In this document: positions 1-6,154 of the stretch, one piece after another
Position numbering within the stretch: the stretch's first letter is position 1
How the letters are laid out: every line of letters begins with the position of its first letter
Assembly: GCA_027044845.1 (NCBI GenBank)
Contig: JALUBM010000148.1
Coordinates: forward strand, 1 to 6,379
Direction of reading: 5' to 3'
DNA length: 6,379 nt
Source: Sulfurimonas sp.
GTDB lineage: Bacteria; Campylobacterota; Campylobacteria; Campylobacterales; Sulfurimonadaceae
Program-made: the position numbers and the translations under genes
Notes under the pieces: generated by a model
Database searches by the model: none
What the model saw: the letters and a program-made list of their open reading frames with translations, nothing else
What the model was told of the DNA's origin: nothing

Positions 1-351
1 GCTTATTTATATGGACTGGGTACAGATTTGAAAGTGTATGGATTTGATAACTTTTTATTGAATTTTTATTCAAAACAACAGAATGTAGGAAAAAACACTA
101 TTCAATTGACAGGTGCTTATGGTACACAAATTTTTAAAAGTGATTTTTATTTTACAGGATATTTTGATTGGACGGAATTAGATTTTACAACACAAAATCA
201 ATTTTTATATAATTTTTATTCTAGATCAAAGACTCAGAAAGCTTATATAGGTTTTGAATGGATAATATATCATGAAAAGCCAGCAACAGAAAATTTTAAT
301 TCAAATGTTCACTCTAATGCTTTACAAGTCATGTTAAAATATGCATGGTAA
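1..351 (+). CDS. Outer-membrane beta-barrel protein, Tsx-like/DUF5020 type, C-terminal part
   Basis: This is the last 116 codons of a gene that begins left of the window; the frame is open from base 1, so the TTG at 28 is an internal Leu codon and not a start. The fragment is rich in aromatic residues and alternates polar and hydrophobic residues (for example YFTGYFDWTELDF), as membrane beta-strands do, and it ends in LKYAW with a terminal aromatic residue, the usual C-terminal signature recognised by the outer-membrane assembly machinery. The AYLYGLGTDL opening and the FEWIIYHEK and LQVMLKYAW segments resemble the Tsx-like (DUF5020) channel proteins common in Campylobacterota; this is from remembered family pattern. 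The substrate cannot be told: nucleoside uptake is only a family label. The signal peptide would lie outside the window. The gene ends in TAA, 113 bases before the next start. Confidence 0.65.
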   Translation, partial: AYLYGLGTDLKVYGFDNFLLNFYSKQQNVGKNTIQLTGAYGTQIFKSDFYFTGYFDWTELDFTTQNQFLYNFYSRSKTQKAYIGFEWIIYHEKPATENFNSNVHSNALQVMLKYAW

Positions 352-406
352 AATAAGGACAAAAAATATCATTGAAGCTTTGATTGAAAGACATCAGTAG
401 AACTTT

Positions 407-431
407 GCCGATAAATTAGCTTAAATATGAT
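407..431 (+). promoter_or_regulatory. Candidate promoter region of the FqrB-like gene
   Basis: The 113-base gap holds two overlapping candidates. TATGAT at 426-431 is a one-mismatch sigma-70 -10 hexamer, with only a weak TTGCCG (405-410) as a -35 at 15 bases; poor -35 boxes are normal in Campylobacterota. GCCGATAA at 407-414 equals the sigma-28 -10 consensus, but no TAAA-type -35 sits at the right distance. No convincing terminator for the upstream gene is visible, so read-through from it is also possible. Confidence 0.3.
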
Positions 432-452
432 AAACTATCTACAAATATTATA

Positions 453-458
453 GAGGTG
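453..458 (+). promoter_or_regulatory. Ribosome binding site that fixes the start of the FqrB-like gene
   Basis: GAGGTG pairs well with the 16S rRNA 3' end and lies six bases before ATG 465. A GTG at 456 is in frame but lies inside this site, so it is unlikely to be the start; ATG 465 also places the FAD-binding beta strand at the usual few residues from the N-terminus. Confidence 0.75.
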
Positions 459-464
459 ATTTTT

Positions 465-1430
465 ATGGAAAAAGTTTATAAATTAGCTATTGTAGGAGCA
501 GGTCCAGCAGGACTTGCTGCTGCTGTAGAGGGCTATTTTCAAGGCATACATGGCATAGTAGTTTTGGAAAAGGATGTTAATCATAATTCCACGATACGTA
601 AGTACTATAAAGACAACAAGCGTGTTGATCTTGAATGGAAAGGTCAAAAAGTTGAGCTAAACGGTCGTATTGTTTTTGTTGACGGAACGAAAGAATCTAC
701 ACTTGACCTTTTTGATGAATTGATAGAAAATCATAATATTGAGTTACGAACACAGGTTGAGGTCACTTCTATAGAAAAAGAAGATGAGTATTTTGTAGTT
801 CATATGGGTGGCTCTATGCTTAAAGCCATGCGAGTAGTTGTTACAATAGGGCGGATGGGTAAACCGAACAAGCCGAGCTATAAAATTCCTTCTAGTATAA
901 GAAAAAAAGTAAATTATACCTTGGATGAGTGTCAAGACGGAGAAAAAGTTTTGATTGTTGGTGGAGGAGACAGTGCTGTCGAATATGCTGTAGATTTAGT
1001 CGGAAAAAATGATGTTTCAATTTGTTACAGAAGAGAAACCTTTCGCCGTGCAAACCCTTTAAACCAGAGGAATATTGCTAATGCTATTGCTCATAATGAG
1101 GTACGACCTATTTTAGGTGTAAATATTGATGGACTTGAAGATGATAATGGTAGAGTTAAGGTGCTTTTTAGTGAAATAGAACCTGAGACATTTGACAGAG
1201 TCATTTATGCTATTGGGGGAACTACTCCAAGTGCATTCTTGGCAAGTTCAGGGATAAAAGAAGAAAATGGTAAACCAAAATATGATGAGCATTATGAAAC
1301 AAATATCAAAGGACTTTTTGTTGCTGGAGATATTACACAAGAGAGTGGTGGAAGCATAGCACTCGGGCTTAATCAAGGGTATGAAATTGCTTGTTATATA
1401 AAAGGTGGATGTACAAATTGTGTAGATTAG
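465..1430 (+). CDS. fqrB: NADPH/FAD-dependent oxidoreductase, FqrB-like (flavodoxin:quinone reductase family)
   Basis: This is a 321-residue two-dinucleotide-fold flavoprotein, the usual length for thioredoxin-reductase-like enzymes. An FAD-binding GAGPAG lies at residues 11-16, an NAD(P)-binding GGGDSA at 166-171, a YRRETFRR at 188-195 corresponding to the HRRxxFR 2'-phosphate clamp that selects NADPH, and the C-terminal FAD motif GLFVAGDI at 283-290. The redox CxxC found between the two domain halves in true thioredoxin reductase is absent, so it should not be called TrxB. The RKYYKDNKRVD and VVELNG-like segments recall FqrB of H. pylori (HP1164) and C. jejuni (Cj0559), which transfer electrons between NADPH and flavodoxin and link to pyruvate:ferredoxin/flavodoxin oxidoreductase. 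That match is from memory. YpdA-type disulfide reductase is the alternative. A cytosolic location is expected. Oddly, the protein ends in GGCTNCVD, a C-terminal CxxC. Its stop overlaps the converging gene by four bases. Confidence 0.8.
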   Translation: MEKVYKLAIVGAGPAGLAAAVEGYFQGIHGIVVLEKDVNHNSTIRKYYKDNKRVDLEWKGQKVELNGRIVFVDGTKESTLDLFDELIENHNIELRTQVEVTSIEKEDEYFVVHMGGSMLKAMRVVVTIGRMGKPNKPSYKIPSSIRKKVNYTLDECQDGEKVLIVGGGDSAVEYAVDLVGKNDVSICYRRETFRRANPLNQRNIANAIAHNEVRPILGVNIDGLEDDNGRVKVLFSEIEPETFDRVIYAIGGTTPSAFLASSGIKEENGKPKYDEHYETNIKGLFVAGDITQESGGSIALGLNQGYEIACYIKGGCTNCVD

Positions 1431-1777
1431 TCACGAAGGAGTGGTGAATCTTTTTGGCTTATAACACCTTCAGGGGTGTCAAGTATGAGTTCAATCTCAC
1501 AAGAAAGATACTCCGAAGTTGAAAGAGGTGTAAACTGAGGGTCTTCAAAGGCTGCTTTTTTTGCACCTATAATTATAGCATCAACCAAAGGGCGTGACGC
1601 ATTACTTTTAAAAGAGCCGCGTAATTTATTATTAATATAAAGATTTATCGTCGTTTTTACAGATTGACTCAGGAGAGGATATTTTATTATTAATGCTTTT
1701 TTGTCGATGGAATTTTCTGCTTGAAGTACTTCTTGGATGGAATCACGTGAGAGTTGTAGTAAAACAGAACGGCTCAT
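1427..1777 (-). CDS. Short divergent AMMECR1-domain protein
   Basis: The protein has 116 residues and no signal peptide or membrane segment. LLQLSRDSIQEVL (6-18), KLRGSF (51-56), the PLVDAI..GAKKAAFEDPQF region (63-82), then TPLSTSEY and EIELIL (94-99) follow in order the conserved core of AMMECR1 domains, whose usual form reads LRGCIG, then AAxxAAFxDPRF, then a strand ending xIEVSVL. Two features are atypical: LRGCIG is LRGSFK here, losing the cysteine and both glycine-context residues, and the protein stops about where family members (often 170-200 residues) would continue with a second conserved half. The molecular function of the family is not settled, so none is assigned. ATG 1777 overlaps the antiporter stop as ATGA, with AGGAG (complement of 1784-1788) six bases upstream inside the antiporter gene, so translation is probably coupled. 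It is the last gene of the topA cluster. Confidence 0.65.
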   Translation of the reverse strand: MSRSVLLQLSRDSIQEVLQAENSIDKKALIIKYPLLSQSVKTTINLYINNKLRGSFKSNASRPLVDAIIIGAKKAAFEDPQFTPLSTSEYLSCEIELILDTPEGVISQKDSPLLRD

Positions 1778-2940
1778 GATAGACTCCTTTGCTCTTTTTT
1801 TAATTTGTAAATATTAATTAATTTTATGATAATCATAACACTTATTACCTGAAATAGAGCCGCAAGAATAAAGGCATAGTAATGGAGCTTGTCTATTGAA
1901 TTGGCACTATAGGCGAGTGTTGCCATTGCGATAAGAAGCGTTAATGGCATAGAATGCGAAAGTCCGAATAAAATTGTATCAATAAGACCAAGTTCTTTGA
2001 TAAAAACCATAGAAGCAAACAAACGCATAAAAACCATAACAACAGTGATAGTTATAGCCTCTTTAATAAGTCCATTGATTAAAAGGGCATTAAGATGAAA
2101 AGAACTCCCTATATGAATAAAAAAGATGGGGATTAAAAAACCAAAACCGAAAGAGGCAAGTTTTTCAGGTAGTTCATGTTTATGTTCAAAAAAAGTCGGG
2201 ATAAAAATACCTGCTAAAAATGCACCAAAAGCAAGCTCAAGATGTAAAAAAAGCATGGCACCAACAAGTAAAAAGAATATACCCATTGAGAGACGAATGT
2301 CTTGTTCTTTATTGTCATTATGTGGCATCAAGGCAATGGCAACTTTTGGAAACCACCAAAATGTAAGTTGCATAGAACGAAAGAGAATAAACATAAAAAG
2401 TAAAAATGCCAAAAGTGCCATAATGGTTTGAAAAAGCCCTAATCCAAAGCCTGATTTGAGTGCAGCTGAAGTGATGGTAAGTATCACGATACTAGCAACT
2501 TCACCTATACCTCCGACCGTCATTGAGAGTGTAAGCCAAGGGTTTTTTCCATACTCTTTAGCGAGTGAAGCAACTAATCCAACTGAAATAAGTGGTAATA
2601 AAACGATGAATATTTTTCCTAAATTAAACTGTATAGAAAAAGTGATGGAAAAAATATAGAGCAGTATAAGATAAACAATGGCTTTTTTCATAATGCTTAC
2701 AGGTGTTTTGAGAACATTTTTTAAATTAATCTCTGTTCCCGCAATAAACATAAGATATAAAAATCCAAATTCGGCAACCAAATCAAAAAGATGTTCATCA
2801 TGTAAGAAACCTACATATCCAAGCAGTGAGCCTAAAATAATCTCAATAGGGGTTGTCGGTAAACGTAAAAATCTAGCAAGAAAAGGAGAAAAGACGATAA
2901 TAAGTGATATTGTAATGATTAGAACAGTGTTGTCACTCAT
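1774..2940 (-). CDS. Cation:proton antiporter, CPA2 family (Na+/H+ exchanger domain only)
   Basis: This is a 388-residue, very hydrophobic inner-membrane protein with about 12 predicted helices between residues 5 and 376 and a basic C-terminal tail (KLKKEQR). Family landmarks are the N-terminal PFLARFLRLPTTPIEIILG helix pair (19-37), FIAGTEINLK (65-74), AFGAFLAGIFIP (237-248) and FLIPIFFIHIGSS (268-280). These match the PF00999 exchanger domain of KefB/NapA-like transporters. No TrkA-N/RCK nucleotide-binding domain follows, unlike KefB or KefC, so glutathione/NAD gating of that type is not expected. At the helix where CPA2 proteins carry DD, QD or ND ion-binding residues the sequence reads GGIGEVAS (143-150), so E147 appears to stand for the acidic residue. 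Whether Na+ or K+ is exchanged cannot be told. The start ATG at 2940 follows AAGGGG (complement of 2948-2953). The gene lies 26 bases after bioB and overlaps the next gene by four. Confidence 0.88.
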   Translation of the reverse strand: MSDNTVLIITISLIIVFSPFLARFLRLPTTPIEIILGSLLGYVGFLHDEHLFDLVAEFGFLYLMFIAGTEINLKNVLKTPVSIMKKAIVYLILLYIFSITFSIQFNLGKIFIVLLPLISVGLVASLAKEYGKNPWLTLSMTVGGIGEVASIVILTITSAALKSGFGLGLFQTIMALLAFLLFMFILFRSMQLTFWWFPKVAIALMPHNDNKEQDIRLSMGIFFLLVGAMLFLHLELAFGAFLAGIFIPTFFEHKHELPEKLASFGFGFLIPIFFIHIGSSFHLNALLINGLIKEAITITVVMVFMRLFASMVFIKELGLIDTILFGLSHSMPLTLLIAMATLAYSANSIDKLHYYAFILAALFQVISVMIIIKLINIYKLKKEQRSLS

Positions 2941-2966
2941 TGAGTATCCCCTTAATTTACGATTAT

Positions 2967-3809
2967 TTAAATGCTTTTAGCTATATCAAGACCTAAAGAG
3001 TATAGCATCTCTAAATCTTGACTCATTATGCGACCTTTTGTTGTAAGATAGTTTCCTATAACAATTGAATTTGCACCATGTTCAAAAATTTCAGCCTGAC
3101 GAGAACCAAACATAAGTTCGCGTCCACCTGCTACCATAATTCTGTCGGCTTCATTGAGAGTTTCTCTTGTAAGCCTTATAAGTGCGAGCGCCTCATCTGC
3201 TGTTAGAGGATTTGGTTCGAGTTCAAGTGCAACATTGTGATGGTAAAAATTAATAGGGACAGAAGTAGGATGGAGTGATTTAAGTGATGCAAGCATTGAA
3301 ATTCTATCTTCTTGTGATTCACCAAGACCAAATATTCCACCACTTATAAGTACCAACCCCGCTTTAGTGACATTTTGACAAGTTTCGTAGCGTTCGCTCC
3401 ATGGATGCGTAGTACAAATCTGTGGGTAAAAGGTTTCGCTGGTTTCAAGATTATGATTATACGCTTTTATTCCTGCTTCTTTTAAAATAAGAAGCTGTTC
3501 AAGGCTTGCTGTGCCGTTACATGCGATAAGACGCAGTTTTGGAGCTACTTTTTGCACCTCTTTGGCAACATCACACACAAATTTTAAAGTTTTGTCATTG
3601 AGACCTTTATCTGCCGTTACAAGACAAAAACCCAATGCTCCGTTATTTTGTGCATGAATGGCTTCTTGACAAATTGCATCCATCGGTTTTTGTTTGTAAC
3701 GCTCTATATCTGCTTTATAGCGTACACTTTGCGAACAAAACTTGCAGTCTTCTTTACATGTACCACTATTTATATTACAAATAGAACATAAAAATATTTT
3801 TTCACTCAC
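2967..3809 (-). CDS. bioB: Biotin synthase, radical SAM
   Basis: This enzyme converts dethiobiotin to biotin by inserting sulfur, the last step of biotin synthesis, in the cytosol. The radical-SAM cluster motif is CKEDCKFC (C18, C22, C25). BioB hallmarks follow: FCLVTA (C62), LIACNG (C97), YNHNLETS (117-124), SGGIFGLGES (156-165), VAGGRE (226-231) and ANSIVIGNYLTT (246-257). At 280 residues it is shorter than the roughly 346 of E. coli BioB and matches the short Campylobacter type. By alignment from memory, two E. coli auxiliary [2Fe-2S] ligands are replaced: the Cys188 position is I155 and the Arg260 position is M225, so the auxiliary cluster probably differs. The start is GTG at 3809; AAAGG (complement of 3818-3822), overlapping the topA stop, supports it, and the motif spacing from the N-terminus fits. 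Only 12 bases separate it from topA, so it is likely cotranscribed. No other bio gene is in the window. Confidence 0.95.
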   Translation of the reverse strand: MSEKIFLCSICNINSGTCKEDCKFCSQSVRYKADIERYKQKPMDAICQEAIHAQNNGALGFCLVTADKGLNDKTLKFVCDVAKEVQKVAPKLRLIACNGTASLEQLLILKEAGIKAYNHNLETSETFYPQICTTHPWSERYETCQNVTKAGLVLISGGIFGLGESQEDRISMLASLKSLHPTSVPINFYHHNVALELEPNPLTADEALALIRLTRETLNEADRIMVAGGRELMFGSRQAEIFEHGANSIVIGNYLTTKGRIMSQDLEMLYSLGLDIAKSI

Positions 3810-3817
3810 TATTTTTG

Positions 3818-3822
3818 CCTTT
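3818..3822 (-). promoter_or_regulatory. Ribosome binding site of bioB, overlapping the topA stop
   Basis: Read on the minus strand, AAAGG lies eight bases before the GTG at 3809 and shares a base with the topA TAA (3824-3822). No better in-frame ATG exists nearby upstream of the cysteine motif, so GTG is the chosen start and translation of bioB probably depends partly on ribosomes finishing topA. Confidence 0.55.
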
Positions 3823-6053
3823 TAAGCTTTATCTATCTCTTCACGAGGTGTCCGTGCTTTACACTTTACACACTCATATACTTCTTTGTTTCTATAAGTT
3901 CGAGGTGCTAAAACGCCAGTACATCCTTTTTCTTTACATTTAATAGTTGTCGGCTCAAATTTTGATATGAATTTACACTCAGGATAATTTTCACATCCCC
4001 AAAAAGGTCCTCTACGAGAGTTCTTCAAGCTGATTTTACCACCACAGTCAGGACAAGGTGTTTCGCTCACTTTCTCTTCGACATTGATGCTTTTTGTATT
4101 TTTACAATCAGGGTAATTACTACATGCTAAAAATTGTCCATTACGACCATTTTTAACAATCATATCAGCACCGCATTTGTCACATTTTTCATCTGCAGTT
4201 GTTTCTTTTTTCTCAACTGCATTACCCTCTTCGTCGCATTGCTCGGTATATTTACATTTAGGAAAACCACTACATGCAATAAAGTTTCCAAAACGACCAC
4301 TTCTAAGTAGGAGTTCATGCTCTCCACATTTAGGGCAAGTTCGTCCAAGTGGTTTGGCAAGTTTGAGTGAGACAATATTTTCTTTCCCCTCTTCGATTTG
4401 CTTCATAAATTTTTTATAAAATTCAAGCAGAAGTTTTTGCCAATTTACTTTTCCTTCTGCAATTTCATCTAGTTCTTCTTCCATTTCAGCGGTAAAATTA
4501 ATATCAACAATATTTGGAAAGTTTTTCTCTAAAATTTCTGTAACAGTAAAAGCAATTTCAGTCGGAATAATCTGTTTTTTCTCAATAGTCACATAGGTAC
4601 GATTGGAAAGTGTGGCAATCGTTGGAGCATAGGTTGATGGACGACCGACACCTTCAGCTTCAAGTTTTTTGATTAAACTTGCCTCAGAGTAACGAGATGG
4701 TGGTTCTGTAAAGTGCTGCTCTGGCTTTACATTTTGGATTTCTGCTTTGTCACCTTCTGTAAGTGTTGGAAGTAGTTTGTCTTTGTCTTCAGCTCCAGTG
4801 ACAGCATAAAACCCTTCAAAAATAAGCTTTCTGCCGCTTGCACGGTATTCATTTTCATTTCCTTTAAAGATGATACTTTGTTGCTCAAATTTTGCATCTT
4901 CCATTTGACAAGCCATAAAACGCTCGTATATTAAACGGTAAAGTTTAATCTCATCTGCTTTTAGAAAGCTTTGTGCCACTTCGGGAGTAAATTGCAGCAT
5001 AGTAGGGCGTATAGCTTCGTGAGCTTCTTGTGCCCCTTTTGCCTTTTTATTGTAAACTTTTGGCTCTTTTGGCAGAAATTTTTTACCATAACGGTTTTCT
5101 ATAATGCCGCGAACTGCACCAACAGCCTCTTGTGCCAAGTTCAGTGAATCTGTTCTCATGTAAGTAATAACACCAGAAGTGCCATCAGGTGTTTTTACAC
5201 CTTCGTAAAGTGTTTGGGCTATCATCATTGTACGTTTTGGGGTGAATCCTAGTTTACTAGAAGCTGTTTGTTGCAAAGTAGAAGTCATAAATGGTGGTGG
5301 CGTTGCAGATTTTCTCTGTTTTGTCTCTATCTTAGCAATTTTATAAGAATCATTTTTAACACTTTGTTCAATCGCTTCTGCCTGTTCTTTATTTTCTATA
5401 GAGAGTTTTGAAAGCTTTTTATTTTTGTGTTTTATTAAATTTGCATCAATATTTGTTTTAAAAACAGTGTCAATGCTCCAATATTCTACAGGAACAAACG
5501 CTTTTATTTCGCGTTCACGGTCTACTACAAGTTTAAGTGTTGAGCTCTGTACTCGTCCGCCTGAAAGCCCTTTTTGAATCTTTGATGCTAAAAGGGGAGA
5601 GAGTTTATACCCAACTATGCGGTCAAGCAAACGGCGGGCTTGTTGAGCATTTACCATGTCCATATCTATTTTTCTAGCTGATTCTAGTGCATGTTTTATA
5701 GCTGTTTTTGTAATTTCATGAAAAACAATACGAGGCAGTTCTAGCGGGTCTTTTTTCATAGCATGGGCTATATGCCAGCCTATAGCTTCTCCTTCGCGGT
5801 CCTCATCGGTCGCGATATAAATTGTTTTGGCCTTTTTGGCTTTTTCTTTTATTTCTTTAACAGTGGCAGCATTCTCTTTTGCCACAGAATATTTTGGAAC
5901 AAGTTCATGAGTTTCTTCATCTAAGGTAATTCCAAAACGGGATTTTGGCAAATCTCGTATGTGTCCTTTTGAGGCAATAACATCATAATTTTTACCTAGA
6001 AAGTTTTTGATAGTTCTGGCTTTTGCGGGTGATTCGACGATAATTAAGTTCAA
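3822..6053 (-). CDS. topA: DNA topoisomerase I (type IA)
   Basis: This 743-residue enzyme relaxes negative supercoils by a transient 5'-phosphotyrosyl single-strand break. The Toprim domain begins at once with IIVESPAKA (E7), and its metal site ATDEDREGEA carries D83, D85 and E87. QQARRLLDRIVGYKLSP (137-153) and GLSGGRVQS (162-170) belong to the central gate. The active site is GVITYMRTDS with catalytic Y298 and R300, equivalent to E. coli Y319 and R321. GVGRPSTYAP lies at 468-477. The C-terminus carries four zinc-ribbon modules: C573/C576/C594/C600, C624/C627/C644/C650, C667/C670/C687/C693 and a divergent C706/C711/C728/C731. The start is TTG at 6053, set by AGGA seven bases upstream and by the position of E7; no usable ATG precedes it. 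It is the first gene of the minus-strand cluster, and a TATACT -10 candidate lies just upstream. Confidence 0.97.
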   Translation of the reverse strand: MNLIIVESPAKARTIKNFLGKNYDVIASKGHIRDLPKSRFGITLDEETHELVPKYSVAKENAATVKEIKEKAKKAKTIYIATDEDREGEAIGWHIAHAMKKDPLELPRIVFHEITKTAIKHALESARKIDMDMVNAQQARRLLDRIVGYKLSPLLASKIQKGLSGGRVQSSTLKLVVDREREIKAFVPVEYWSIDTVFKTNIDANLIKHKNKKLSKLSIENKEQAEAIEQSVKNDSYKIAKIETKQRKSATPPPFMTSTLQQTASSKLGFTPKRTMMIAQTLYEGVKTPDGTSGVITYMRTDSLNLAQEAVGAVRGIIENRYGKKFLPKEPKVYNKKAKGAQEAHEAIRPTMLQFTPEVAQSFLKADEIKLYRLIYERFMACQMEDAKFEQQSIIFKGNENEYRASGRKLIFEGFYAVTGAEDKDKLLPTLTEGDKAEIQNVKPEQHFTEPPSRYSEASLIKKLEAEGVGRPSTYAPTIATLSNRTYVTIEKKQIIPTEIAFTVTEILEKNFPNIVDINFTAEMEEELDEIAEGKVNWQKLLLEFYKKFMKQIEEGKENIVSLKLAKPLGRTCPKCGEHELLLRSGRFGNFIACSGFPKCKYTEQCDEEGNAVEKKETTADEKCDKCGADMIVKNGRNGQFLACSNYPDCKNTKSINVEEKVSETPCPDCGGKISLKNSRRGPFWGCENYPECKFISKFEPTTIKCKEKGCTGVLAPRTYRNKEVYECVKCKARTPREEIDKA

Positions 6054-6060
6054 ATAGTTT

Positions 6061-6064
6061 TCCT
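6061..6064 (-). promoter_or_regulatory. Ribosome binding site that fixes the TTG start of topA
   Basis: AGGA on the minus strand is seven bases before TTG 6053-6051. The TTG gives an N-terminus (LIIVESPAKA within the first ten residues) that fits type IA topoisomerases, and the next in-frame Met would remove the catalytic E7. Confidence 0.65.
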
Positions 6065-6080
6065 ATTGCAAATATATTTA

Positions 6081-6086
6081 AGTATA
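6081..6086 (-). promoter_or_regulatory. Candidate sigma-70 -10 box of the topA operon
   Basis: TATACT on the minus strand is one base from TATAAT and would start transcripts roughly 20 bases before the TTG. There is no good -35; the upstream stretch is A/T-rich with A-runs, as is usual for Campylobacterota promoters. On the plus strand the overlapping bases 6083-6088 read TATAAT, so the opposite direction is also possible from the same site. Confidence 0.45.
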
Positions 6087-6131
6087 ATGATTTAGTTTTT
6101 GTTTTTGAAAGTGTACCCTAAAAAGATTAAA

Positions 6132-6147
6132 TTGTAAAAATTTACAA
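6132..6147. repeat. Perfect 7-2-7 palindrome, possible operator
   Basis: TTGTAAA, a two-base AA centre, then TTTACAA form a perfect inverted repeat. It ends eight bases before the -35 element of the flagellin promoter and lies about 45 bases upstream of the topA -10. The size and symmetry suit a dimeric regulator; the low GC and absence of a following T-run on a strong stem argue against a terminator. The regulator is unknown. Confidence 0.4.
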
Positions 6148-6154
6148 CTTTTTC

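Noticed and set aside
28..351. TTG 28 as the start of a small 107-residue protein
   Set aside because: The frame is open to base 1 with family-like sequence before it, and no ribosome site precedes the TTG; it is a gene fragment cut by the window edge.
375..422. AAGCT/AGCTT inverted repeat as a terminator after the outer-membrane protein gene
   Set aside because: The arms are five bases, 38 bases apart and not followed by a T-run, so no stable terminator is supported.
456..464. GTG 456 as the start of the FqrB-like gene
   Set aside because: The codon is part of the ribosome binding site of ATG 465 and would add only three residues before the standard N-terminus.
744..935. Minus-strand open frame inside the FqrB-like gene
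   Set aside because: It is antisense to conserved coding sequence, with no family resemblance or ribosome site.
2126..2980. Three plus-strand open frames opposite the antiporter
   Set aside because: They lie wholly or almost wholly antisense to a gene with clear family motifs, have low-complexity Lys/Ser-rich products and no ribosome sites.
1427..3809. An AmmeMemoRadiSam-like system from the neighbouring AMMECR1 and radical-SAM genes
   Set aside because: The radical-SAM protein has all the hallmarks of biotin synthase, and no MEMO domain is present; the proximity looks like operon coincidence.
4160..4419. Open frames on both strands inside the topA zinc-ribbon region
   Set aside because: They are shadows of topA: its own frame holds the conserved cysteine ladder.
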